Origin: Acidobacteriota bacterium
GTDB lineage: Bacteria > Acidobacteriota > Thermoanaerobaculia > Multivoradales > J023
Direction: 5' to 3'
Assembly: GCA_029263395.1 (NCBI GenBank)
Contig: JAJCXO010000215.1
Coordinates: forward strand, 1-64,000
Length of the DNA: 64,000 nt
The position numbers and the translations under genes were made by a program. Position 1 is the stretch's first letter. Every line of letters begins with the position of its first letter. Positions 10,141-18,460 of this stretch are shown in pieces. The notes under the pieces are model-generated. The model made no database searches, was not told where the DNA came from, and saw only the letters and a program-made list of their open reading frames with translations.

Positions 10141-12573
10141 CTATGGACAGGTCATAAACGCACCAGTGTCCGTGATTGCGGGAGAAGCTGTACCCAGTGC
10201 GTTGATGTAGACACTCTCTTCACCCGACACAGTGTCGGTCACGGTCAGAGTGTAGGCCACATCGGTAGCTGCCGAACCGAAGACCCAATAGTGGCTATTG
10301 ATCTCGCACCCGTTCAGCACTTTGACCAACATTTCGGAGTTTTGTGGGCTGAAGAAGTAGAAGATTCCCGACTCGTCCGAGTCGAACGGTGTGACAGTTC
10401 CGGGGCCAGAGGCACCTTCGAAGTCCGTCCACTGCACTTCAACCTTGAACCGCCCATTGTTCAAGCACAACGTGTTGGGGCCAGCCGTGCAGTCGAAGGC
10501 ACTGACTTTGAAACGTTGGGCACCATCGGCATCGAGCTTTCCTGCGGCAACGAGCTCGTCGAGCGCCTGGTTGACGCAGGCTCGGTAGCCACTCTCATCG
10601 GTAAACTGATCGTTGTAGTCACAGGGGATTTCCGGGAAGGTAATCCGCTCCCCAGGCGAGATGTCCCGCAACCGATTTCGAAATCCGCCGGGCCACGTCA
10701 CCTCAGCCACCCCTGAGATCGCACTGCCCATACCGAAGTTCGCAGCCAAGCTGTCTTGAGACGCATAACTCGCACCACCCAGAATGGGCTGCATCACCGC
10801 TGGGTGTGACCCTGCCCAAAAACGGACAACGGCGCCAATTCCGTCACGGTTGGCGCGGCCACCGGTGGTCACACCAACAGTGCCGTAGAGATTCAGCTCA
10901 GCCCAGCCATTACCATTGGCTGCGCTGTTGATCTCCACCGTCACTGTGCCATCGTCGAACTCGCTGCCGATCCAAGTGAACTGGCCTGGGCCGATCGGCA
11001 TGAAGATCGGCAAAAACTGCGACACCGCGTCAAAAACGGTATTGGGCAGGATCGGATAAGCCGCAGTCACCGTCGCATCGTCCCCTTGCTCGCTGGCCAC
11101 GGTTATGAAATCGACAAAACCATCATGGTTGAGATCACCAGCTGCCATCCCTTGATCATTGCGCAGGCTGTGATCGGCGGATCCCGCCAATGCCGCAGCA
11201 TCGTAGGTAAAGTTGGCCGAGCCGTCATTCTGCAACACGGTACCCGGATTCGATTTCTCGATATTGACGTGAAAATCGAGACCACCGAAGTAGATCAAAT
11301 CGGTGTCGGCATCGTTGTCATAGTCCTGCGCCGTGCAGCCCCAGCCCAACGGCGTGCCACCGAGGGCGCCGACACCCGGATCGGTGAAGGTCCCGTCAGC
11401 CTGCTGTAACAGCCAACGTGAGCTGTGCTGAGCGGGATTCCATGCCGGTGGCAGAATCTGCCACATGTAGTCGCCGAGATTGGAGCCGAAGATGTCCATA
11501 TAACCATCACGATTGAGATCACCGAAGGTGACACCTTGCCAGGAACCCCAGACCCGCTCGCCGAGGAACTCGAGCGTCATATCGGTGAAGTTACCGGTAC
11601 CATCGTTTTCAAAAATATGAACAAAACCTTTGGTAACAAGAGTCGGCACCAATTCCTCCGGCTCACAACCCCCTTGATCGTCCATTTGCACTAAATCGAC
11701 GTCACCGTCGTTGTCGTAGTCGACCAACCCGAGTGCCCAGGTGATGGTTGTTGTCACACCATCGGGCAAACCATCCATTTCCAAGATGCCAGAGTCTGCA
11801 CTGACATCCAAGAAAACATTGTTTCCTTGGTTCTGAAAAACCTGATTCGGGTGATTCAATACAAAGTCTTGGGCGAAGATCGAGAATTGATCCGACAAGT
11901 CGAACGCATTTCCCACCACGATATCGAGTAAACCGTCGTTGTTGACATCACCCATCGAGCAGACGACGGAGCCGTAGCTATCAGCATCGAGCCCACTGGT
12001 TGCGGTGATGTTGGTGAACGTACCGTCTCCGTTGTTCGCATACATACGGTTGGGCTCGGTATTGCCCAACACAAAAAGATCATGATCGCCATCGTTATCG
12101 GTATCGCCGTAACAAACGCCAGTCGAATCGTGATCGGTCGCCGCTACGCCAGCTGCAACGCCCATGTCGACAAACGTCAGCATGCCGGTCTGTGCATACT
12201 GGCTTGAATAGAGGCTATTCGCGGCACCTGGACCATTCGTCACATAGAAGTCTAGGTCACCATCTTTGTCGTAATCAAGAATCGCGACCCCCGGAGCACC
12301 ACGACCCTTGAAGGGCATCCGGATATTTTCTGGAAACGTGAACGGATCGTCGATTATCCCATCCATATCGGCATCAACCGTCGATCGAACCTTGGCGTCG
12401 TCAAGGCGTGCCTCAGCCGGTGACGGTACACGAGTGTAGTTAATCCCGGCCGCATCAGTCACATCTGTGAACGTTTGAGCCGAGACGGACGTCGATACAA
12501 CTAGAACCGCGAGCGCTACTGAAAGATACCAGATGATTTTTGACATTGCACTCTTTCTCCACGTTGTGGACAT
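10141..12573 (-). CDS. Secreted CRTAC1-like protein (FG-GAP repeats, ASPIC/UnbV, extra C-terminal domain)
   Basis: About 810 aa from the ATG at 12573, chosen because AAGGAGG lies five bases upstream; a second ATG at 12546 also has a purine-rich site. The N-terminal signal peptide is SKIIWYLSVALAVLVVSTSV ending in SAQ. Multiple FG-GAP/VCBS units follow with Asp-rich calcium-binding loops (DYDKDGDLDFYV, DTDNDGDHDLFV, DVNNDGLLDIVVG, DYDNDGDVDLVQ). An ASPIC/UnbV-like region contains VTWPGGFRNRLRDISPGERI. The last roughly 150 residues form a separate Cys-containing module ending SPAITDTGAFMTCP, which I recall as recurrent in Thermoanaerobaculia secreted proteins. The function is unknown; probably an extracellular or surface beta-propeller binding protein. 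It stands alone behind a 450-bp upstream region. Confidence 0.88.
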   Translation of the reverse strand: MSTTWRKSAMSKIIWYLSVALAVLVVSTSVSAQTFTDVTDAAGINYTRVPSPAEARLDDAKVRSTVDADMDGIIDDPFTFPENIRMPFKGRGAPGVAILDYDKDGDLDFYVTNGPGAANSLYSSQYAQTGMLTFVDMGVAAGVAATDHDSTGVCYGDTDNDGDHDLFVLGNTEPNRMYANNGDGTFTNITATSGLDADSYGSVVCSMGDVNNDGLLDIVVGNAFDLSDQFSIFAQDFVLNHPNQVFQNQGNNVFLDVSADSGILEMDGLPDGVTTTITWALGLVDYDNDGDVDLVQMDDQGGCEPEELVPTLVTKGFVHIFENDGTGNFTDMTLEFLGERVWGSWQGVTFGDLNRDGYMDIFGSNLGDYMWQILPPAWNPAQHSSRWLLQQADGTFTDPGVGALGGTPLGWGCTAQDYDNDADTDLIYFGGLDFHVNIEKSNPGTVLQNDGSANFTYDAAALAGSADHSLRNDQGMAAGDLNHDGFVDFITVASEQGDDATVTAAYPILPNTVFDAVSQFLPIFMPIGPGQFTWIGSEFDDGTVTVEINSAANGNGWAELNLYGTVGVTTGGRANRDGIGAVVRFWAGSHPAVMQPILGGASYASQDSLAANFGMGSAISGVAEVTWPGGFRNRLRDISPGERITFPEIPCDYNDQFTDESGYRACVNQALDELVAAGKLDADGAQRFKVSAFDCTAGPNTLCLNNGRFKVEVQWTDFEGASGPGTVTPFDSDESGIFYFFSPQNSEMLVKVLNGCEINSHYWVFGSAATDVAYTLTVTDTVSGEESVYINALGTASPAITDTGAFMTCP

Positions 12574-13025
12574 GCGAGCCTCCTTGAATAGATCTCTGCA
12601 CGAGAACGTTTGAACATAGGCTTCAGAAGTCGAGGTAGCGCAACTCTGCCCTAGGCAGCCCCGAGCAGCAGCCCTCCCAAAGTTGAATCTCCAGATTCTC
12701 AACCTCCACTTTTAGCCGGACACTAACTCAAGCTTAGGCAGACCAGCTAAATGGGTCAATAGACCCTTTGGGTTTAATAAAGGTCTACGTGAGCGTCAGC
12801 GATCTCAACTGCGAATAGACCAACTCGAAGACTTCGACTAGTACTCTCTTCGCGCAGAAAGACACTTATTGCAATAAAGCAAATATACAGATGATCTTCG
12901 CGCATCTCGCAACTGTTTAGGGACGCAAGGATTGACCATTGCGAACCATTAGAGGGCCCATTTCGGTAGATCTCGCGGCGAGAGATCTACAAAGGATCTG
13001 GTTGATTGCCGAGCCGCGACGGCAA
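12574..13025. other. Non-coding region upstream of the CRTAC1-like gene, with an inverted repeat
   Basis: No credible ORF. This is the 5' region of the leftward gene at 10141-12573 and the 3' region of the leftward gene at 13026. An inverted repeat lies at 12760-12787 (TAGACCCTTT against AAAGGTCTA, one bulge, AT-rich loop), a possible operator or attenuator. A locally AT-rich stretch at 12865-12895 contains TATTGCAATA and may hold the promoter. I see no clean -35/-10 pair. Confidence 0.4.
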
Positions 13026-13028
13026 TCA
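12966..13028 (-). terminator. Two tandem hairpins at the end of the FAD oxidoreductase operon
   Basis: TGATTGCCG (13003-13011) pairs with CGGCAATCA (13020-13028), which includes the stop codon of the FAD gene. GTAGATCTC (12966-12974) pairs with GAGATCTAC (12982-12990). Both stems are 9 bp and perfect. Neither is followed by a T-run on the minus strand, so they may stabilise the 3' end rather than terminate by the classical route. Confidence 0.45.
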
Positions 13029-14141
13029 GCCCTGAACCAAACGCCACAACAGACGCGGTGCGGTCTCGAGACCCAGACGTCGAACGGGCAGGGCACGGCA
13101 GTGGACCGCCAAGAAGCGCGAGAAAATCGCCGGCTCGTGCGCCAAGGCTCGAATGACACGCCGACGCAGAGCCGGTCGACGCTCGATCCACAACAGCAAC
13201 TGCGTCATGGCATCTGGCACTCTCGCGATGCGACGAAAGCGCCGGGAATACAACGACAGGTCGCCTTGTCGCAAGGCTGTGGCCAGGGCAGTCGCCTGGT
13301 GAAAGGCGAGGGATAAACCTTCGCCAGTGATCGCGTCGACGTAACCCGCGGCATCACCAATCAACGCCAAACGACCACGAACCACCGCCTTGGATCGTTG
13401 ACGCAACGGACCGCAACCACGATCCCGCGAAACAACCTCGGCGCCAGTCAAACGGTCCGCGAGCTTTGGGAAACTCTGGATCAGCTGATCAAAGCCAGCC
13501 TTTCGACCACTCCACAAGATCGCAACACCGATCTCTTCCGCCGCTACCGGGGTCACATAGGCTTCGCAGCCATCAGCCCAGTAAACCTCGACGCAATCGC
13601 TCCAGGGTTGCCTCTCGAGATGGCGACGGACTCCGAACCGCTGCCAGGTTGCCGCAGCTGTTTCGAGTCCAGCCCAACGTCGAAGCCGTGAACCCAAACC
13701 GTCGGCACCGATGATCCAGCGGGCGGTGATCGGGCCGCACGACGTCTCCACACCGGTTCGACTGAGGCCATCGACCCGCAAGCCCCATCTGAGATCCACC
13801 CCAAGTTGCTCGGCACGTCGCACCAGACTCTGATGCAAATCGAGCCGACGAACCCCAGCACCCGCGACACCGGGGAAACGCCCCTCGGCCATCGTCTCAC
13901 CATCAAAATAGCGGATGCCGTGAAACGCACGCTGACGATGAGGGTCGAGTTCGACACCGAGAGCGCGCAGCACAGCCAACCCGTCAGGCATCAGACCTTC
14001 GCCACAGGCTTTGTCGATTGGAGGTTGACGACGATCGACCATCATCACCTCGAGCCCTTGCAGGCGTGCCGCGATGGCTGCTGCCAAGCCGCCAGGGCCG
14101 CCTCCAACGATCAAAACCTCGGTGTCGAACTGGGCGGGCAT
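13026..14141 (-). CDS. FAD-dependent oxidoreductase (geranylgeranyl-reductase / aromatic hydroxylase type)
   Basis: 371 aa. The N-terminal Rossmann FAD motif is VLIVGGGPGGLAAAIAARL, followed by the acidic ribose-binding end MMVDRR and the DKACGEGLMPDGL segment common to geranylgeranyl-reductase-like flavoproteins. The second FAD motif GDAAGYVDAITGEGLSLAF lies near residue 270. It is the last gene of a leftward operon after ACP and fatty acyl-AMP ligase, 12 bp behind the latter. Flavoproteins of this class hydroxylate or oxidise aromatic products of type III polyketide synthases (for example SrsC in Streptomyces phenolic-lipid synthesis). The PKS and methyltransferase genes 7 kb away make that role plausible, but the substrate is inferred from context only. 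Confidence 0.88.
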   Translation of the reverse strand: MPAQFDTEVLIVGGGPGGLAAAIAARLQGLEVMMVDRRQPPIDKACGEGLMPDGLAVLRALGVELDPHRQRAFHGIRYFDGETMAEGRFPGVAGAGVRRLDLHQSLVRRAEQLGVDLRWGLRVDGLSRTGVETSCGPITARWIIGADGLGSRLRRWAGLETAAATWQRFGVRRHLERQPWSDCVEVYWADGCEAYVTPVAAEEIGVAILWSGRKAGFDQLIQSFPKLADRLTGAEVVSRDRGCGPLRQRSKAVVRGRLALIGDAAGYVDAITGEGLSLAFHQATALATALRQGDLSLYSRRFRRIARVPDAMTQLLLWIERRPALRRRVIRALAHEPAIFSRFLAVHCRALPVRRLGLETAPRLLWRLVQG

Positions 14142-14153
14142 CCCTTACGTCCC

Positions 14154-15911
14154 CTATTTGCCGCGGGCGTGGGCCAAAGCCGAACGCGCCAATGCCCCGG
14201 CCAGCAACAGCGGCGTCACACGATCAGGAGGCGTTAGATCACCGGCAAGGTGCTGTCGTAGAGCCTCTTGCCGCCGCAGTTTGCCGGACGAGGTGCGGGG
14301 TAAAGTCCCTGGTGGCAGCGCGACAACCTCATCAGGAAGCAAGCCTGTTGCCGCCAACACTGCCCTTACACAAGCTTGCGGAAGGTCGGCAATGCACTCC
14401 GCTTCGACGCCTTTTCGATGCTCCACGAAAAGCAGCAGAGATTCTCCGGTCGCCTCTTCCGGTAGCCAACTGACGGCGACAGCACAACCGCGGCGAACCC
14501 CCTCAGTGTTGTCTACGGCGTGTTCGATCTCGACCGGCGAATGGTTACGACCCCGCAAGATGACGATGTCCTTTGCGCGACCGGTGAGAAAGAGGTCGGC
14601 ATCATGCAAGAATCCCAGGTCCCCGGTGTCGAGCCAGCCATCGGTGAACGCGTTAGCCGTCGCTTGCGGACGATCGAGATACCCTTCCATCAAGGACGGG
14701 CCTCGGACCCACACCCTACCGACTTTGCCGGTATCCAGGGCGCCACCTTCTGTATCGACAATCTTGATGTCGGTCCCTGGTAGCGGCCGACCGACCGACA
14801 CCAATTCGAGACCCTGCGGATCACGGTGGGCACGATTTTCTGTCGCCAGCGCCCGTCGGTCGAAGCGTTCGCTGCGAAACGGTTGGTCGAGGGCAGAGAA
14901 GGTGACCGCCAACGTCGCCTCCGACAAGCCGTAAACTGGCGTCAAGGTCTCGGGACGAAAGCCGTACTGGGCAAAACGCTGTTGAAAGCTGCGCAGCACT
15001 GACGGCGCAACCGGCTCCGCACCATTGAGCGCTACGCGCCAAGCGCTGAGATCGATGCCTTCGATCTCTTCGTCACGAATCTTGTCCACACACAAACCGT
15101 AGGCAAAATTTGGTGCGACCGAAATCGCCGCACCATAACGAGCCATCGAACGTAACCAGATAGCAGGCTTGGCGACGAATACCTCGGGCCCCAAGAGGGT
15201 TAGAACGGCCGGCCTTTCCAGGGCTGGAAAGACGCACCCGATCAATCCCATATCGTGATAGAGCGGTAGCCAACTGAGACCGCTGACTTCATTCTTCGAA
15301 TCGGGCCAAAAGCTGTTGAGGGCTCGCACTTGCGCCAAGATCGCACGATGCGAGAGCGCCACCGGTTTAGGGGCTACCGTTGTACCGGAAGAGAACTGGA
15401 CAAGCGCCAGATCACCCGGCTCGACACCAACCCCTTCCAGCTCTTCGCCCGCGGGCGTCGCACGCTTGTCGACCGCTGGTAAATCACTCAATGTGCAACA
15501 ACCCAGTGGCGGCCGAGCCTCTGCGATGGTGCGGCCCAACAATCGCTTGACGCGTCGGTCGGCCAACACCAGGCAAGCACTGGCCGCCTGCATCATCGCA
15601 GCAGTGCGACTGTGGTACTCATCCAAACGCCCGAGTCGCACCGGAGGATAGAGTGGCACCGGGACCGCGCCGGCCAACAAAATGCCGAAAAACGCATCGA
15701 AAAAATCGCGCCCCGTTGGGTAGATCAATACAACCCGCTGCCCAGGTTCGACGCCGGCTTGACGCAGCGCACGACCCACCCTCATCGCCGCGTGATGAAT
15801 CTCCGACCACTCGGCCCACTCGGCCCGTTCTCGTCGATCGACGAAACGCAAGCCCGTGCCGGGAAACGTCGCGGCACGCGCTAGCAGCTGATTGAGCGTT
15901 TCAACTGGCAA
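14154..15911 (-). CDS. Fatty acyl-AMP ligase (FAAL-type adenylate-forming enzyme)
   Basis: 585 aa. ANL superfamily with the AMP-binding P-loop VQFSSGTTVAPKPVALSH, the FAAL-like SGLSWLPLYHDMGLIG segment and the C-terminal motifs GWLDTGDLGFLHDADLFLTG and RGRNHSPVEIEHAV. FAALs convert free fatty acids to acyl-AMP and load them onto an acyl carrier protein instead of CoA. The partner is encoded immediately upstream and overlaps this gene by 11 bp. The start is a TTG inside the end of the ACP gene, preceded by GGGGGAAG, implying translational coupling. The product is probably an acyl-ACP starter for the nearby type III PKS. Confidence is high for the class; the FAAL-versus-FACL choice rests on neighbours and overall resemblance. 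Confidence 0.9.
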   Translation of the reverse strand: MPVETLNQLLARAATFPGTGLRFVDRRERAEWAEWSEIHHAAMRVGRALRQAGVEPGQRVVLIYPTGRDFFDAFFGILLAGAVPVPLYPPVRLGRLDEYHSRTAAMMQAASACLVLADRRVKRLLGRTIAEARPPLGCCTLSDLPAVDKRATPAGEELEGVGVEPGDLALVQFSSGTTVAPKPVALSHRAILAQVRALNSFWPDSKNEVSGLSWLPLYHDMGLIGCVFPALERPAVLTLLGPEVFVAKPAIWLRSMARYGAAISVAPNFAYGLCVDKIRDEEIEGIDLSAWRVALNGAEPVAPSVLRSFQQRFAQYGFRPETLTPVYGLSEATLAVTFSALDQPFRSERFDRRALATENRAHRDPQGLELVSVGRPLPGTDIKIVDTEGGALDTGKVGRVWVRGPSLMEGYLDRPQATANAFTDGWLDTGDLGFLHDADLFLTGRAKDIVILRGRNHSPVEIEHAVDNTEGVRRGCAVAVSWLPEEATGESLLLFVEHRKGVEAECIADLPQACVRAVLAATGLLPDEVVALPPGTLPRTSSGKLRRQEALRQHLAGDLTPPDRVTPLLLAGALARSALAHARGK

Positions 15912-16140
15912 GCTTCCCCCGCACCACGTCGATCAAGTCCTGGACTGTGACGATCGCCTGTTCGTCCTCTTCGTCGAGACACACCTGAAATCGATCTTCG
16001 ACTTCCATCGCCAGCGTGAGCAACCGAATCGAATCGAGCTCCAGATCCTCAACTAGACGCGCCGTCCGGCCAACCTCGGTGATCTCGAGTTTGTCCCGAA
16101 CCACCTCCGCGATGGCTTGAAATATTTCTTCGTCGGTCAT
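15901..16140 (-). CDS. Acyl carrier protein
   Basis: 79 aa from the ATG at 16140 (MTDEEIFQAIAEVVRDKLEI); an open extension of 22 codons upstream is ignored. Classic small acidic helical carrier with the phosphopantetheine attachment motif LELDSIRLLTLAMEVEDRF, in which Ser of DSI is the modified residue. It lacks the usual L after S (DSIR instead of DSLD), which suggests a specialised rather than the fatty-acid-synthase ACP. First gene of the ACP-FAAL-FAD oxidoreductase operon, and overlaps the ligase gene. It presumably carries the activated fatty acyl chain. Confidence 0.92.
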   Translation of the reverse strand: MTDEEIFQAIAEVVRDKLEITEVGRTARLVEDLELDSIRLLTLAMEVEDRFQVCLDEEDEQAIVTVQDLIDVVRGKLAS

Positions 16141-16407
16141 CGCTGCTGCTGCCTGACAGTTGTTCGGTTGGGGTAGAGCGGACCGCGAGTTTACCTCACT
16201 GTGCACCGCAGGCTCGCGCCTCTCCGTCTCCCGTGGAATTCATTTCAGCAAATCCGATCTCAGCACCATGGCGAAGACCTTCGAGAAAGCAGGATGAGCC
16301 CGCTGGCTGGAACGTTCGGCCATCGATATGTCCGGGATATCGGTAGGGCTCGACAGCTTCGCTCTCTTCGGGACCCATTACCTCGACCTTATTAAAGGAA
16401 CGAACCC
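16141..16407. promoter_or_regulatory. Divergent promoter region between the ACP operon and the fasciclin gene
   Basis: 267 bp separate the leftward ACP operon from the rightward fasciclin gene. On the + strand GGAAC at 16309-16313 and GTCC at 16330-16333 are 16 bases apart, an arrangement like many ECF-sigma promoters (GGAAC / GTC). It would start transcription about 67 bases before the fasciclin ATG. I found no equally good copy upstream of the other genes of the island, so linking it to the ECF sigma at 19.6 kb is speculative. Confidence 0.3.
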
Positions 16408-16929
16408 ATGAAAAAGAACCTTGTTGGATATATTGCCCTAGCCTCACTCTCCGCTCTCTTGCTCGTCGGCTCTGCGATGGCGGGCTCCAGCGCCTCCAAA
16501 GACAGTGCCTCGAAAAACAGTGTCTCCAAAGACATCGTCGACACTGCTGTGGCAGCAGGTAGTTTCAATACCCTGGTTGCTGCTGTCAAAGCTGCTGGCT
16601 TGGTCGACACGCTGAAAGGCGACGGCCCTTTCACGGTGTTCGCTCCCACCGATGATGCCTTTGCAAAACTCCCCGCCGGCACCGTCGAGGGCTTGCTGAA
16701 AGATCCGAAGCAGCTAGCTGCAATCTTGACCTACCACGTTGTGGCGGGGAAGAAGGTTGCGGCAGATGTAGTTGCAGCGAAGTCCTTGTCGACCGTACAA
16801 GGGCAGGACCTATCGATTGACACCTCGTCGGGTGTCCGCGTCAACGGCGCCACTGTCACCACTGCCGACATCATGACCTCGAACGGAGTCATCCATGTCA
16901 TTGACACCGTCCTGATACCACAAAGCTGA
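16408..16929 (+). CDS. Secreted fasciclin-domain protein
   Basis: 173 aa. N-terminal signal peptide ([20 protein letters not shown], cut near AMAGS), a short Ser/Lys-rich linker, then one complete FAS1 domain. The FAS1 signatures are [37 protein letters not shown], the YH motif in [10 protein letters not shown], and the closing [13 protein letters not shown]. Single-FAS1 bacterial proteins are exported and linked to adhesion or stress; some are induced by singlet oxygen in Rhodobacter (from memory). The ATG follows AAAGGA at good spacing. It heads the rightward block that leads to the B12 protein and the sigma factor, but a 329-bp gap with a large hairpin separates it from the next gene. Confidence 0.93.
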   Translation: MKKNLVGYIALASLSALLLVGSAMAGSSASKDSASKNSVSKDIVDTAVAAGSFNTLVAAVKAAGLVDTLKGDGPFTVFAPTDDAFAKLPAGTVEGLLKDPKQLAAILTYHVVAGKKVAADVVAAKSLSTVQGQDLSIDTSSGVRVNGATVTTADIMTSNGVIHVIDTVLIPQS

Positions 16930-17258
16930 CTTTGATCTTGGCGATCGGGGGGCTGCCCACCTTCTCCTCCTTGGGGTAGTCACCCGATCGCCAGTCTCGT
17001 CTTACCATCCGCTACGCATACCACCGCCTTGAATCTCTTGTATCGGCTGAGCCCATGGAACGGCGACCACGAGTTCCTTCGGCAGCTGAACCCGCCGCGT
17101 CGGACTCTTTGCCCGACGCACTCCGCAGTCGGTTATCACGACAAGCGGCCGATTTTTTTGCTCGTCGAAACGCCCAGGCGATCGAAACACCTGGTCCCCC
17201 TCGAGCCTCGACGTGGCATACTCGACCATCACGAGTCCAACGTCCAAGGAGTCGCACC
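16930..17258 (+). other. Gap after fasciclin with a large stem-loop
   Basis: Directly after the fasciclin stop, TGGCGATCGGG (16939-16949) pairs perfectly over 11 bp with CCCGATCGCCA (16983-16993). The 33-base loop can fold further (CCCA/TGGG). It lacks a trailing T-run, so it may be a 3'-end stabiliser, a structured small RNA or a terminator variant. Further on a run of seven T residues (17153-17159) follows a weak TCGG/CCGA stem. Open frames here (from 17055) lack coding character and are treated as the 5' region of the DUF1475 gene. Confidence 0.5.
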
Positions 17259-17594
17259 ATGGTTATGCTCTTGCGAGTCCTCTTCGCATCTATCTTGGTC
17301 GCCATGTTGGCGGTCACGGTGACAGCCAGCCTCGATCGCGGCGTTTTCGAGGCGGGTGCCGCATTGTGGCCTGATCCTTGGTTCAAGGCGACGTTGGCCG
17401 ATGCCTACTTCGGCTTCATCACCATCTTCGTGTGGATTGCCTACAAAGAGCGCAGCTGGACGGCACGCGGACTCTGGCTCATTTTAGTCATGGGTTTGGG
17501 TAACATCGCAATCGCCATCTACATGCTGATTCAACTCTTCCGACTGCGGCTCGACGACCCGCTCTCCAAACTGCTCGTGAGAGCCGAGGACTAA
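17259..17594 (+). CDS. DUF1475-family membrane protein
   Basis: 111 aa from the ATG at 17259, selected by an AAGGAG ribosome-binding site seven bases upstream. The frame is open 68 codons further upstream, but that part is basic, low-complexity and without similarity. Three hydrophobic helices: LLRVLFASILVAMLAVTVTA, then the DUF1475-like segment DAYFGFITIFVWIAYKERSW, and LILVMGLGNIAIAIYMLIQL. The function is unknown. It is followed after 9 bp by the DUF1295 gene, so the two are surely co-transcribed. Confidence 0.8.
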   Translation: MVMLLRVLFASILVAMLAVTVTASLDRGVFEAGAALWPDPWFKATLADAYFGFITIFVWIAYKERSWTARGLWLILVMGLGNIAIAIYMLIQLFRLRLDDPLSKLLVRAED

Positions 17595-17603
17595 CCGACG
17601 ACC

Positions 17604-18416
17604 ATGTCAGCCTTGTTTGGACTGGGTCTCGTCATCGTCTTGATGACATTGGTTTGGATCGTCAGCCTGTTCCGTCGTGATGTATCGATCATCGATATCT
17701 TCTGGGGTCTCGGCTTCGTTCTCTTGACGTGGTTCTATCTGTACCAGGGCCCGGGGTTTTCTGGCGCCAGTCCGCGCCAGTTGCTGATGTCGACCCTGGT
17801 CACAGTGTGGGGCACACGGCTCGCGCTTTTCATTGGATGGCGCAACCGAGGACAAGGCGAGGACTATCGCTACGCTGCAATGCGTCAACGGATTGGGCCA
17901 ACGTTCCCGTGGCTCAGCCTGATCACCGTCTTCTGGCTACAAGCCCTTCTCTGTTGGCTGATCGCTATGCCACTTCTGCAGGTGCAACGTCTCTCCGAAG
18001 GCACAACGTCACCACCTCTCGGTGGTCTCGACCTCTTGGGCCTCAGCTTGTTCGCCGTCGGCTTGTTTTTCGAGACGGTTGGGGACTGGCAGATGGCTCG
18101 GTTCAAGTCCGACCCTGCCAACCGCGGCCAAGTCCTCGATCGTGGACTTTGGCGCTATACCCGCCACCCCAACTACTTCGGGGATGCAACCGTCTGGTGG
18201 GGTCTCTCCTGCCTGGCACTGGCCACTCCAAGCTCAGCGTGGATTCTCTTTAGTCCTATCTTGATGACATTCCTCTTGCTTCGTGTTTCAGGGGTTGCGC
18301 TGTTGGAAGAGGGTCTGAGCAAGACCAAACCGCAATATGCCGACTATGTGCGTCGCACCAGCGTATTTTTACCGTGGCCACCCAAACCAGAAAGCCATCG
18401 GCGACAAGGGTCCTAG
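17604..18416 (+). CDS. DUF1295 / steroid 5-alpha-reductase-like membrane protein
   Basis: 270 aa with six or seven hydrophobic segments. The DUF1295 signature near the C-terminus is LWRYTRHPNYFGDATVWWG, which resembles the NADPH/S-adenosylmethionine-binding end of steroid reductases and ICMT-type methyltransferases. The N-terminal VSIIDIFWGLGFVLLTW is also typical. Members are probably lipid-modifying membrane enzymes. In proteobacteria, DUF1295 genes belong to light- and singlet-oxygen-induced clusters with cyclopropane-fatty-acid synthase and photolyase (established association, recalled). Here the gene ends 44 bp before the B12-binding photoreceptor-like gene, supporting the same theme. 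Confidence 0.88.
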   Translation: MSALFGLGLVIVLMTLVWIVSLFRRDVSIIDIFWGLGFVLLTWFYLYQGPGFSGASPRQLLMSTLVTVWGTRLALFIGWRNRGQGEDYRYAAMRQRIGPTFPWLSLITVFWLQALLCWLIAMPLLQVQRLSEGTTSPPLGGLDLLGLSLFAVGLFFETVGDWQMARFKSDPANRGQVLDRGLWRYTRHPNYFGDATVWWGLSCLALATPSSAWILFSPILMTFLLLRVSGVALLEEGLSKTKPQYADYVRRTSVFLPWPPKPESHRRQGS

Positions 18417-18460
18417 GTATACTGGGCGCTGGCACTTTTGATTGTTAGTGTAGGTGGAAC

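Noticed and set aside
17055-17258. 68-codon extension of the DUF1475 gene
   Set aside because: It has low-complexity basic sequence; the ATG at 17259 has AAGGAG at ideal distance and a membrane helix directly follows.
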